From assembly GCA_029261835.1 (NCBI GenBank), contig JAJDAO010000036.1, positions 1-64,000 of the forward strand: DNA of 64,000 bases, written 5' to 3'. Shown here piece after piece: positions 25,548-34,634 of the stretch (its first letter is position 1; every line of letters begins with the position of its first letter). The position numbers and the translations under genes were made by a program. The stretch comes from Deltaproteobacteria bacterium (GTDB lineage: Bacteria; Myxococcota_A; UBA9160; UBA4427). Under the pieces are notes generated by a model. It was not told where the DNA came from. It worked only from the letters and a program-made list of their open reading frames with translations, and did no database searches.

Positions 25548-26495
25548 CTAGAACACCACAATGATCTGAGTGCCGAAGCTGCCGTCCCCCAGACGGGGGA
25601 GTACGATCCCTTGCGAGGAAATCCGCCCCCCGGAATCGTGTGTTCGAAACTTCAGGAGATCAAACGGGCCCCAGAGATCAAAGTACCCGATCGCCGCCCC
25701 AACTGTGAAGCTCATCAACACATCCGAAGCCCAGTGCTTGTCCGCAGCCATCCGCAACACTCCCGTCGTGAGCGCCGCAGCGACCCCGAGCGCGCACGGC
25801 GCAGCCTTGGCCCTCAGGCTCGTCCCCCAGGCTTCCCGTGAGATCGCGTACGAGCACGTCAGCCCGGCACCGGCTGCCGCAAGACTCGCGTGGCCGCTGA
25901 AGAAGCTGAGATGTCGGTCGTTGCTCCCACAGCTCGCATCGGCAGGCGGAGAACCATCACACTCCCTGGTAGAAGGTCGACTGCGACCCGCGGCAAGCTT
26001 TACGGCTTCCGTGACGAAGAGCGTCATACTCAGGGATTCGAAAGTATCGGTGAACATGTCCCATGTCTCAACGCAATCGTGTGTTCTTGCGAATTTCGCG
26101 CCGATACCGGAGACAGGCAACAAGGCGGCGGCGAAAACGAGCGTCAAGTCGCTCGCGAGATCTGCGTCGTCGCGTGCGCCGGCCGAACCGAGGCGCAGTT
26201 CGCTGCGAATGCCGGTATCGAAACCATTGGTGCTCGACCAACGGCGGGAAGGATCTCCCCCGTAGTGGAGCCCGGCCGTCGCTCCGAAATACAAGAACCC
26301 GTTATACAGATCCGCGCTCGCTCGAGATCGAGCTCGGTCTGCGAAGTCCCGGTAGTCTCGCTTGCACGAAAAGAACCCAGGCGAGGTTTCGGGCTGCAGA
26401 TCCGCGGCCGCCGCGGTGCTGGATTCAGCGGCCATCGCGACCAACATGGCGAAGACCAGCAACGAGAGCGGCGGTCTGCGCGTGCCCAACGGCAT
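25548..26495 (-). CDS. PAP2 superfamily phosphatase
   Basis: About 315 residues. A signal sequence or first membrane helix starts around MPLGTRRPPLSLLVF. The PAP2 triad motifs are in order: KLAAGRSRP (KX6RP), SFFSGHAS (the PSGH motif with F) and RMAADKHWASDV (RX5HX3D). It is predicted to remove phosphate from a lipid or pyrophosphate in the periplasm. The C-terminus extends about 40 residues past the last helix. It is divergent from the nucleotide-translocase gene. The start is uncertain because the open frame extends a further 96 codons upstream with no signal sequence or SD. Confidence 0.85.
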   Translation of the reverse strand: MPLGTRRPPLSLLVFAMLVAMAAESSTAAAADLQPETSPGFFSCKRDYRDFADRARSRASADLYNGFLYFGATAGLHYGGDPSRRWSSTNGFDTGIRSELRLGSAGARDDADLASDLTLVFAAALLPVSGIGAKFARTHDCVETWDMFTDTFESLSMTLFVTEAVKLAAGRSRPSTRECDGSPPADASCGSNDRHLSFFSGHASLAAAGAGLTCSYAISREAWGTSLRAKAAPCALGVAAALTTGVLRMAADKHWASDVLMSFTVGAAIGYFDLWGPFDLLKFRTHDSGGRISSQGIVLPRLGDGSFGTQIIVVF

Positions 26496-26852
26496 GACGA
26501 AGGCAACGGGCACAGCCCGACGGCACGGCGTGTTGATGCGACGACCTGCAGCGGGCACAACTGGGCTCCTCACTTGGCGGTCCGCACTATGCGCGTCGCC
26601 GCGGGGCGAGTCAAGGACGTGAGGAATCATCCTGAAGCTGCTCGTATCGAAGAGGGGGGCGACGGGTCCTTTCTTGAAGAAAGCTCCATTGCGTCGGTAA
26701 CGTTTCTCCAGGACCATGCATCTAGAGCAGTAGGCTGAGGCCTGCCCATCATCTGTCGCGATGGCCGGCGTGTGCCAGTACAATGATACGAATCACTATG
26801 AGTCTGGCCTCTTCCTATCGATCGACGACGAGTCCCACGCCGGAGCGACGAC

Positions 26853-28244
26853 ATGAAGTCGAAAGAGTTCGGGTTCTTTCGATCGCTGTTTGACGTCCGA
26901 CCGGACGAGCGCCGTATCGCCGTCCTGATGTGCACCTACTTCTTTCTGGTGATCACGTCTTTCTGGATTCTGAAGCCGATCAAGAAGGCCCTCTTCATCG
27001 GTCACTACGCCACCTCCGGGTTCGATCTTGCCGGCTATCACCTCGGCGCTTCGGAAACCGAACAGGTCGCGAAGGTCTTGAATATGGTCGTGGCCGCAGT
27101 GGCCGCGGTGATCTTCTCGCTCTTGTCGCGCCGCTTGCGACGCCAGCAACTTACGTATGTGTTCTCGATCTTCTTCATCGTCTTCTACGGAGTCTTCGCA
27201 GTCGCGCTCGACCCGCCAACGGGCTTCGGCGCATGGAGCTTCTACCTATTCGGCGACCTCTTCAGCACGCTCATGGTCGCGACCTTCTTCGCCTTCTTGA
27301 ACGACAGCGTGTCGTCTGGCGCCGCCAAGCGACTCTACGGCATTGTGGGTTTTGGCGGCGTCGCTGGTGGGGCTTTCGGTTCGAGCGCCGTCGCGGTCTG
27401 GATCGGCTCGCTCCCATTGGCGGGATGGCTCGGGGTAGCCACGGCGATCGGGTTGGCGATCATGGCGGTCGCCTGGGCGGCCGCCAACGCCTTGCCCGAC
27501 TATGCACCCACAGATGGTGGCTCCCCGGCGGATGCTCGAGAAGCTGCGGCGGAGCCTTCTTCCGGTGATGGGGCGGCCTCTCCTGGCAACCCTGCACTCG
27601 CCGGAGCGCGGCTCGTCTTTGGCTCGAGTTACTTGCTCTCGATCGTCGCGATCGTGGGTCTCTACGAGCTGGTGTCCACGGTCCTCGATTTTCAGTTCAC
27701 CAGCGCGATCATCGAGTTCTCAGCCGACGATGCCGCCCGAAGCCAGAACTTCGCGACCGTCTATGCGACCACGAATTGGCTGTCAATGTTCGTCCAGCTC
27801 TTTGTCACCAGCTTCGTGATGCGCCGCTTTGGGCTCGCCACGGCGCTGCTCGTACTCCCTTGCACAATCGCGCTGGCGTCCGTGGGATTCCTGCTCCTCC
27901 CCACACTCATTGTCGGCGGGCTTCTGAGCGTCGCGGACAACGGTTTCAGCTATTCGATCAACCAGTCTTCGAAGGAAGCCCTCTACGTCCCCACCACTCC
28001 AGAGGAGAAGTACCAGGCCAAGGCCTTCATCGATATGTTCGTGCAGCGTTTCGCGAAGGCGCTTGGCGTAGGTCTGAACCTGATCGTGCCGGCCCTGTTT
28101 CACGGCGTGGAGGGGATTCGAACGCTTTCATTCTTTGTGCTCCCTGTAGTGGGGCTTTGGGCCTTCGCAGCCCGCAGTGCCGGGAGACGCTTCAAGATGC
28201 TCGAAGAAGCAACTGGCACGCAGAGCGGGAAGGGGGAGGTCTGA
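26853..28244 (+). CDS. ADP/ATP-translocase-like (Npt1/Npt2, MFS-type) nucleotide carrier
   Basis: 463 residues with twelve membrane segments. The start segment is FRSLFDVRPDERRIAVLMC, with VITSFWILKPIKKALFIGHY resembling the first helices of Tlc/Npt nucleotide transporters. A ATFFAFLNDSVSSGAAKRLYG region is also typical. Members exchange ATP/ADP or import NTPs across the bacterial inner membrane; they are best known from Rickettsia and Chlamydia but occur in free-living lineages. Here it is the first gene of an operon, four bases before a barrel protein with kinase-like motifs. That context favours nucleotide movement towards the periplasm; this is inference. Confidence 0.85.
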   Translation: MKSKEFGFFRSLFDVRPDERRIAVLMCTYFFLVITSFWILKPIKKALFIGHYATSGFDLAGYHLGASETEQVAKVLNMVVAAVAAVIFSLLSRRLRRQQLTYVFSIFFIVFYGVFAVALDPPTGFGAWSFYLFGDLFSTLMVATFFAFLNDSVSSGAAKRLYGIVGFGGVAGGAFGSSAVAVWIGSLPLAGWLGVATAIGLAIMAVAWAAANALPDYAPTDGGSPADAREAAAEPSSGDGAASPGNPALAGARLVFGSSYLLSIVAIVGLYELVSTVLDFQFTSAIIEFSADDAARSQNFATVYATTNWLSMFVQLFVTSFVMRRFGLATALLVLPCTIALASVGFLLLPTLIVGGLLSVADNGFSYSINQSSKEALYVPTTPEEKYQAKAFIDMFVQRFAKALGVGLNLIVPALFHGVEGIRTLSFFVLPVVGLWAFAARSAGRRFKMLEEATGTQSGKGEV

Positions 28245-28248
28245 TCCG

Positions 28249-30936
28249 ATGGCGTCGATCCGATCTCAGGCTTCGAGACCGACTGATGGATCTCGATTCC
28301 AGCGTCGCCTCGTAACCTCGGGCGTCCTGGCAATCTGCATTGCGGCGTTCACGACATTGGTCGTGAACGTGGCCAGGGCCGAGGAATCCTCAGCCCGTGC
28401 ACGGGTTGCCGCGAGCAAGCGCTACCAAGCCGGGCGCGTCCATCGCTTTGCGCTGGGTGGCGGGTATCGCGACCTCTGGGAGACCGAGGTCGATCTGCCC
28501 ATTCTGGACCTCGCTAGAGAAGGGGACGGTCTCACGCCAAGCGGGCGCTTTGGGGGTCTCCAAACTGCCGTTCTCGGCTTCTTGGGAGCCAATGGCCGAG
28601 CGTACAGCTTTCGCGGCACGGATAAGGACCCGTCCGCGGTGCTCGATTCTCTGTTGCAGGATACGGTGATTCAGACGCTCGTTCAGGACCAGATGGCCGC
28701 GCAACATCCCGGCGGACCGCCAGCAGCGGGTGTGCTCACCGAGGCGGCTGGCGTGCTCACCGTGAAGGAACGGATGGTCGTCATGCCCGATGATCCGCGA
28801 CTGGGGAAGTACCGCGAAGAGTTCGCCGGCATGGTCGGGACCTTCTTCGAGTATCCCCAGCCGAAGAAGGGATCACGCGAGGGTTTCGCAGGAGCAGTCG
28901 AGATCTTGAATCACCGAGAGCTCTATGAGCGGCTCGAGAGCGACAGCCGCGATGGAGTCGATTATGGGGCGTTCTTGCGGGCCCGCCTCCTCGACCTCTT
29001 GCTTGGCGACTTCGATCGGCACCGCAAACAGTGGCGCTGGGCGAAGATTCCTGGAAACCCTCGCTGGCAGCCGATTCCCGAAGATCGGGACATGGCCTTC
29101 GTTCGCTATGACGGTCTCGGTCCCGGGATCGGCAGGATCTACGTTCCAATCCTTCAGCGATACGATGCGGAATATCCCTCGATCAAGGGTCTGACCCTAC
29201 ACGGCTGGGAGCAGGACCGCTGGCTGCTGCCGCACCTTTCGTGGAGCGATTGGGAACCGATCGTCGCCGACATTCAAGCGCGGATCCTGGACGACACGAT
29301 CGAGCGAGCGATCGCGGAACTTCCGCCAGAATATGCCACGCTCGATGGTGATCGAATGCGTGCGGACATCAGAGGACGCCGCGCCGCGCTTCCTCAGGCT
29401 GCGCGGCGCTTCTATGAGCATCTCTCGCGCGAAGTCGATGTCCAGACTTCCAGCGCATCCGAGAACGTGAGCGTGCTGCGAAGGGAAGACGGGCGCATGA
29501 TGGTCGAGGTGCGTTCGCAGCCCACAGAGGAGGAACCAGGGCGCCTGCTGTTTCGCCGCGAATTCGAGCCCAGTGAAACCCGCGACGTTCGTGTCTATCT
29601 CCGTGGTGGCGATGATCGAGTGACGGTCACGGGTGACTCGGGCCGCATCCGGCTGCGCATCATCGCTGCAGACGGAAACAAGCACGTGGACGACAGTTTG
29701 GCCGGCGGAACGCGAATCTACGATTCAGGCAGTCACGTCGAGGTCGCCGAAGGACCCGGGACCCGCGTCGACCGAGGTCCCTATGAACTGCCCCCGTCGG
29801 AATCCGGATTCGTAGACGTCGAGAACGTGCCTCCCCGCGACTGGGGAACCGACACCATCCCGTTTCCCGCGTTCGGATTCGAAAAGGATGTTGGCGTGTT
29901 TCTCGGCGTGGCCGTAGCCCACACCCGCTACGGATTCCGCAAGCACCCATGGAGTAGCAAGCACAGCCTCGGAGCCGGGTGGGCCTTCGAAGCAGAAAAG
30001 CCACGCGTTCGCTATCGAGGGCAATTCCGCCGAGAGAACTCCAACACGCTGACGGAGCTTCACCTGCAGTACTCCGGAATCGAAGTGGTCCGATTCTATG
30101 GCGCGGGTAACGAAACCAGTGACAATCGGCGGGATAGCTTCTTCAGAGTCAGGAACGAGCAGTTCCGCATGCTGCCGGCGATCAGTCTTCCTTTCCTCGA
30201 CGAGAAGGTCCGCGTTTCCGGAGGCCCCTACCTTCTGTTCTCCCGCACAGCCAGGGGGGCTCGGCTGATCGATGTCCTGGATCCCTACGGAAGTGGCAAG
30301 TTTGGACAGGTCGGCGCCGACGTCAGCGTGCGCTTCGATACCCGGCATTCTATCTCCACCGGCCATACGGGTCTCGAGTTGCCCTTCAGCGACAATCCAG
30401 CCGCTGGCTATCCCACGTCTGGCTTCTTCGCGGAGCTGACAGGACGCTTCAGCCCCCCGGTCTGGGATGTGGACAAGTCCTACGGCACGATTCGGGGATC
30501 GGTTTCGGGCTACGTGAGCGCGGGCAAGAATGCGCGCGCGACCCTCGGTGTTCGAGTCGGTGGCCAGGAGACTTTCGGCCGGACGCCGTATTACGATCTG
30601 GCCTATATCGGTGGCGGGCACTTCTTCAGTGGGAGTGCAACCGCCCGCGGCTTCCGATCGCGGCGCTTTGCGGGCGCCTCATCGGTCTACGCAAATGTGG
30701 ATCTCCGCGTTGTCCTCGCGCGCGTCAAGCTGATCGTGCCCGGTGATATTGGCGTCCAGGGTTTCTTCGATGCGGGTCGTGTGTTCGTGGACGGCGAAGA
30801 TTCGAACAATTGGCATCCGAGCGGCGGCGGCGGGTTGTGGTTCTCTCCTCTGGTCCGCACGAACACGATAAGCGTCTCGGTGGCCAATAGTTCCGAAGAG
30901 GCGATGGTCTACCTCCGCCTCGGATTTCACTACTGA
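28249..30936 (+). CDS. Outer-membrane BamA/TamA-like barrel with periplasmic kinase-like domain
   Basis: 895 residues from ATG 28249 (GGGGGAGG upstream, 4 bp after the carrier gene's stop). The signal peptide (about 1-44) ends ARA. The periplasmic part has GGLQTAVLGFLGANGRAY and RGTDKDPS (lysine about 126), then LLGDFDRHRKQWRW (about 252-265) and PIPEDRDMAF (275-284). The order of a K-containing strand, D-x-D-R-H loop and DRD resembles FAM20/HipA-like secreted kinases. A beta-rich linker follows. From about 540 a 16-strand Omp85-like barrel ends in an aromatic (RLGFHY). Bacteroidetes relatives that I remember often carry a metallophosphatase before this region. The kinase assignment is inference from motifs. 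Confidence 0.8.
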   Translation: MASIRSQASRPTDGSRFQRRLVTSGVLAICIAAFTTLVVNVARAEESSARARVAASKRYQAGRVHRFALGGGYRDLWETEVDLPILDLAREGDGLTPSGRFGGLQTAVLGFLGANGRAYSFRGTDKDPSAVLDSLLQDTVIQTLVQDQMAAQHPGGPPAAGVLTEAAGVLTVKERMVVMPDDPRLGKYREEFAGMVGTFFEYPQPKKGSREGFAGAVEILNHRELYERLESDSRDGVDYGAFLRARLLDLLLGDFDRHRKQWRWAKIPGNPRWQPIPEDRDMAFVRYDGLGPGIGRIYVPILQRYDAEYPSIKGLTLHGWEQDRWLLPHLSWSDWEPIVADIQARILDDTIERAIAELPPEYATLDGDRMRADIRGRRAALPQAARRFYEHLSREVDVQTSSASENVSVLRREDGRMMVEVRSQPTEEEPGRLLFRREFEPSETRDVRVYLRGGDDRVTVTGDSGRIRLRIIAADGNKHVDDSLAGGTRIYDSGSHVEVAEGPGTRVDRGPYELPPSESGFVDVENVPPRDWGTDTIPFPAFGFEKDVGVFLGVAVAHTRYGFRKHPWSSKHSLGAGWAFEAEKPRVRYRGQFRRENSNTLTELHLQYSGIEVVRFYGAGNETSDNRRDSFFRVRNEQFRMLPAISLPFLDEKVRVSGGPYLLFSRTARGARLIDVLDPYGSGKFGQVGADVSVRFDTRHSISTGHTGLELPFSDNPAAGYPTSGFFAELTGRFSPPVWDVDKSYGTIRGSVSGYVSAGKNARATLGVRVGGQETFGRTPYYDLAYIGGGHFFSGSATARGFRSRRFAGASSVYANVDLRVVLARVKLIVPGDIGVQGFFDAGRVFVDGEDSNNWHPSGGGGLWFSPLVRTNTISVSVANSSEEAMVYLRLGFHY

Positions 30937-31063
30937 TCGACTCGCGACCAGCCAGATTCGCCCGCACGCAGCGCGTCGAGTTCGCCTCCCCTCAGACGGC
31001 CAGAGGACGCGATCTCGGGCAGTGGGTATTGCCCTGTCGCCCTCGAAGAGAGATCTTGAGGCC

Positions 31064-31903
31064 ATGTTCGATCAGCTCGAAACGATATACGAGCGACCGA
31101 GGCCGTTCGAGGTCTACACCGCCGACGCGCTGTGGACCGACGAGCACACCTCCGCACAGATGCTGGCCCACCACCTCAACGAGGAGGTGGACCTCTCCTC
31201 GCGCAGCGGGGTGTTCATCGATCGCTCCGTGGAATGGATCGTCTCCCACTTTGGCGTGGGCAAGGGAACGAAGATCGTGGACTTCGGCTGCGGGCCCGGG
31301 CTGTATACCACCCGGCTGGCGCGCCGGGGGGCGGACGTCACCGGCATCGACTTCTCGAAGCGCTCGATCGACCACGCCCGCAAGATGGCCGCCGCCGAGG
31401 GGCTGTCCGTTCGCTACATCGACGAGAGCTACCTCGAGTTGGAGCTGGACGATCGCTTCGACCTCGTCACGATGATCATGTGTGACTTCTGCGCGCTCAG
31501 CCCCGAGCAACGGCGCACCATGCTGCAAAAGTTCCACGGGCTGCTCGCGCCGGGGGGCGCGGTGCTGCTCGACGTCTACTCGCTGGCCGCCTTTGCCGGG
31601 CGCAAGGAGCTGGCCACCTGCGAGATAGATCTCCTCGACGGCTTCTGGTCGCCGCATCGCTATTACGGATTCCTCAATACCTTCACGTACGACGAGGAGA
31701 AGGTGGTCCTCGACAAGTACACGATTGTGGAAGAGACGCGCACCCGCACCGTCTACAACTGGCTGCAGTACTTCAGCCCCGAGGCCCTCGAGCACGAGCT
31801 GAACGGCTGCGGCCTCGCCGTCGAGAAGCGCTACGCGGATGTGGCCGGTTCGACGTACAATTCCGACCACACCGAGTTCGCGGTGGTGGCCCGCAAGCGG
31901 TAG
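31064..31903 (+). CDS. Class I SAM-dependent methyltransferase
   Basis: 279 residues from ATG 31064 (gagg upstream; an in-frame ATG at 31022 gives 14 more). SAM-binding motif I is IVDFGCGPGLYTTRLARRG at about 72-90, followed by VTGIDFSKRSIDHARK and the acidic loop ELELDDRFDLVTMIM. An all-alpha N-terminal cap ends LNEEVDLSSR. It is first in a run with a cupin (16-bp gap) and an AMP-forming ligase, suggesting one operon that modifies a small molecule. The substrate cannot be inferred. Confidence 0.85.
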   Translation: MFDQLETIYERPRPFEVYTADALWTDEHTSAQMLAHHLNEEVDLSSRSGVFIDRSVEWIVSHFGVGKGTKIVDFGCGPGLYTTRLARRGADVTGIDFSKRSIDHARKMAAAEGLSVRYIDESYLELELDDRFDLVTMIMCDFCALSPEQRRTMLQKFHGLLAPGGAVLLDVYSLAAFAGRKELATCEIDLLDGFWSPHRYYGFLNTFTYDEEKVVLDKYTIVEETRTRTVYNWLQYFSPEALEHELNGCGLAVEKRYADVAGSTYNSDHTEFAVVARKR

Positions 31904-31919
31904 GACAGGGAGTGGAACG

Positions 31920-32279
31920 ATGTCGATCAAACTGATCCAGCAACCCACGGTCGTCGAGGCAGCGGGCAACATCCCCAAGCGGATCGAGGAGTTCATCGGC
32001 GTGGTGAGCTCGGAGACGACCGCGCTGAGTATCGCCAAGATGACCAGCCCCGCCGGATGGCAGGAGCCCGGACAGACCCCCGAGTTCGACGAGTACACCG
32101 TCGTTTTGAAGGGCGTGCTCAAGGTCAAGACGAGAGATGCAGAGCACGAGGTCTGCGCCGGACAGGCGATCATCGTCCCGGCGAACGAGTGGGTGCAGTA
32201 CAGCACCCCCGACGAGGGCGCCGAGTACATCGCCGTCTGCTTCCCCGCGTTCACACCCGGGTCCGCTCAACGGGACTAG
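31920..32279 (+). CDS. Cupin domain protein
   Basis: 119 residues. Motif 1 is PEFDEYTVVLKGVLKV and motif 2 is CAGQAIIVPANEWVQYSTP. Motif 1 has lost the usual HxH metal-binding histidines (FDEY in their place), so metal binding is doubtful. It starts at ATG 31920 with agggag upstream, 16 bp after the methyltransferase stop, and is followed 55 bp later by the ligase gene. It may act as a small-molecule isomerase or carrier-domain accessory. That is only an inference from the cluster. Confidence 0.85.
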   Translation: MSIKLIQQPTVVEAAGNIPKRIEEFIGVVSSETTALSIAKMTSPAGWQEPGQTPEFDEYTVVLKGVLKVKTRDAEHEVCAGQAIIVPANEWVQYSTPDEGAEYIAVCFPAFTPGSAQRD

Positions 32280-32334
32280 AGAAGAGGGCGCTGGAAGCTA
32301 TCTCATAAACCCCGCACCGAACGGGAGAAGCGCG

Positions 32335-34014
32335 ATGCTTCAGGGAAGACTCGCCACCAACAGATGGTTCACCTCCACCGTGCAGCAACTCTTCGCGGAG
32401 ACGTGTCAGGACCGGCCCGAGAGAACCGCCATCGTCTTCCAGGAGCGGGAAATACGCTTCAAGGAGTTGCACGAAAACGTCAACAGACTCTCCCAATCGC
32501 TCATCGATCTAGGCGTCCGACGGGGGGATCACGTCGCAATGCTTCCGACTTCGTCTCCGGAGTTCGCCTACCTCTACTTTGCCGCTCTTCAAGTCGGCGC
32601 TCTGATCAACCCGCTCAACCTGCTGTGGGGGACCAAAGAGCTGAGTGGGATTCTGCGAAGAAATGCCCCAAAGATCATCGTGACCGTCGACGAAAACAGA
32701 GGGCGCGATCACATCACACTCCTGCGAGACTCGATCCCCGATCTGAAGCTTCGAGACGGAGCTGCTTCGTCGAAGAGCATCCCCAGTCTCAGCCACGTCG
32801 TGAGTTTCAGTCGGCAGGGGCGAAGGCACGAGGGTTTCGCCGATTTCAACGAACTGCTGGAGCGTGGAAGTAAGTACTCTAGAGACGATCTGCTCGCGAT
32901 GGTCGAGGCGAGCAGCTGCACGGATGTTCAGTACATGTGCCAGACGTCGGGAAGCACGGGCCTATCCAAGAGTGCCCTCTGGAACCACCGTTCTCCCCTC
33001 GCTTCAGCTCACTTCGCGGTGAAGTCCTTGAACTACTCAGAAGACGACTCATATCTCTGCTTGACGCCTTTCTTTCACAACAGTGGCATGATCGCCATGA
33101 ACCTGACCCTGGGCTTGACAGGCACGACGCTGTATCTGATGGAGAACTTCGATCCGAAGCTGACCATGCAACTCGTCGATAGACACGAGATCACTGCGAC
33201 GGGAGGATTCGATGCTCACTGGCAGGCACTGAGGACCGTTCAGAAATCAGGCGACTACAAGTTCACGATCAGCAAGGTGTTCGGTGCCATATCGTCCAAG
33301 ACATACGACATGATCGCGACGGACATGTGCACCACCACAGACGCGACCATCGTCACGCTCTACGCGCAGACCGAGAACGGTCCCATGGTCTCATTGACCG
33401 AGCCGGACTGTATGTCACAAGAAATCAGAAGGAGCGCCAACGGCAGGCCTCTTCCGGGCGTAGCGGTGGTGATAAAGGATGTGGCCACCGGCGAGACGCT
33501 CCCCCCGGATAGGCAAGGCGAGATCTGCTACAAGAGCCCGTTTCTCTTCGCAGGCTATTACAGGCAGGAGGAAGAGACGCGAAAGCTGTTCGATGAGGAG
33601 GGATACTTTCACAGCGGCGATTACGGAACTTTCAAGGACGGATACATACGGTTCTTGGGGCGCCTCGGGGGCGTGGTGAAGTCGGGAGGAGAGAACGTCT
33701 CGACCACCTACGTCTCGGCTCTTCTGATGGACATATTCGGTGAGGAATTCGAAGACGTCCTGACAGTCGGTGTGCCGGATCCGTACTGGGGCGCGAAGAT
33801 CGTGTGCTTGGCGAGGATGAAGCCTGGCAAGGAACTCGGGACGACCAAGGAGATCCGGGAGACGTGCAAGGGAAAGATGGCCGAGTATGAAATCCCGAAG
33901 GAAGTGTTCGAGTGGCAGGGGCCGTGGCCGATGACCGCGGAAGGAAAGATGGACTTCAAGGTACTGCAGAAGGACGTGGAGCAGCGCTTGGCTCGCAAGC
34001 AGCGTCAAGACTGA
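32335..34014 (+). CDS. AMP-binding acyl/aryl-CoA ligase-like enzyme (ANL superfamily)
   Basis: 559 residues from ATG 32335 (gggagaag upstream). The P-loop-type A3 motif QTSGSTGLSKSALWNH at about 203-218 is a relaxed form of TSGTTGxPKG, with S replacing the usual glycine after lysine. The middle motif is YAQTENGPMVSLTEPD. The hinge GRLGGVVKSGGENVS and the C-terminal lysine motif TAEGKMDFKVL (about residue 540) are intact, so it should be active in adenylation. The likely product is an acyl-adenylate or CoA ester; the substrate is unknown. It ends the methyltransferase-cupin-ligase cluster. Confidence 0.88.
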   Translation: MLQGRLATNRWFTSTVQQLFAETCQDRPERTAIVFQEREIRFKELHENVNRLSQSLIDLGVRRGDHVAMLPTSSPEFAYLYFAALQVGALINPLNLLWGTKELSGILRRNAPKIIVTVDENRGRDHITLLRDSIPDLKLRDGAASSKSIPSLSHVVSFSRQGRRHEGFADFNELLERGSKYSRDDLLAMVEASSCTDVQYMCQTSGSTGLSKSALWNHRSPLASAHFAVKSLNYSEDDSYLCLTPFFHNSGMIAMNLTLGLTGTTLYLMENFDPKLTMQLVDRHEITATGGFDAHWQALRTVQKSGDYKFTISKVFGAISSKTYDMIATDMCTTTDATIVTLYAQTENGPMVSLTEPDCMSQEIRRSANGRPLPGVAVVIKDVATGETLPPDRQGEICYKSPFLFAGYYRQEEETRKLFDEEGYFHSGDYGTFKDGYIRFLGRLGGVVKSGGENVSTTYVSALLMDIFGEEFEDVLTVGVPDPYWGAKIVCLARMKPGKELGTTKEIRETCKGKMAEYEIPKEVFEWQGPWPMTAEGKMDFKVLQKDVEQRLARKQRQD

Positions 34015-34095
34015 TGTGATGGTTCGAGAGCGAGTCGAGAGAGGCGATTCCGGATCTCCAAGAACTGACTCGGTTCAGCACGGTGAATCCCCCCG

Positions 34096-34200
34096 GTGTG
34101 AGCCGTCAGCCGAGCTTGAACATCTTCAGTTGATGATCCAAGAAGGGGTTCCCGGCCTCGAGAGGAGAAGGCATCCATGTCTGAGAAGCAATCCGCCAAG
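34096..34200. repeat. Degenerate dispersed repeat A, copy 2
   Basis: Partner of 12054-12158 (85 of 105 identical). It sits 82 bp after the ligase gene and 13 bp from a tRNA 3'-half remnant, so this 620-bp gap (34015-34634) looks like an old insertion junction. Confidence 0.75.
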
Positions 34201-34213
34201 CAAGGTCAAAGGG

Positions 34214-34260
34214 AGCCGACAATCCGACTTGAACGGACGACCTGCTCACTGTGAGTGAAC
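34214..34260 (-). other. tRNA 3'-half remnant (CAC anticodon arm plus T arm)
   Basis: Read on the minus strand from 34260: a 5-bp anticodon stem GTTCA/TGAGC around the loop CTCACAG (anticodon CAC, valine), a five-base variable loop AGGTC, and a T arm GTCCG-TTCAAGT-CGGAT that pairs fully with a consensus loop. Acceptor 3' strand TGTCGGC and discriminator T follow. The upstream bases do not supply a D arm or the matching GCCGACA, so only the 3' half is present. Such halves are typical of integration into a tRNA gene. No encoded CCA. Confidence 0.6.
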
Positions 34261-34634
34261 GGTCGGGCTGATGGTTAACAGAAGTCTGGGCAGATGGTTT
34301 GCGCCTTCCCTTTTCCAGTGATCCTGCTGGTTTGCAGATCGATCCGTCCAAGGATCGTATTGCGGTAGACGATGCTCCAGATCGTGTGGGCGACGCCGGA
34401 TCAGGGCAAGACACGGCATGCATGTACCAAGATTCGGAGCCATGTATCCATGCGATATGGACGTCGTTGGGGAGCTCTGGCGGTGGGAGGACAAGCCCAG
34501 TAGTTTCAGCTTGTTCCGCGTTTTCGCGGAGCACAAGCGTCATGCGGTGTGATCCACTCTCGTGTAGTATTCCGACCATGACCGCACCGCTTCTGCGCGC
34601 TACGTATCTCTTCTTGCGCTTCTGCGACGCCGTG

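Noticed and set aside
34298..34417. Serine-recombinase-like stretch
   Set aside because: It is short, with an in-frame stop just before and no catalytic domain; kept only as a hint in the tRNA-half finding.
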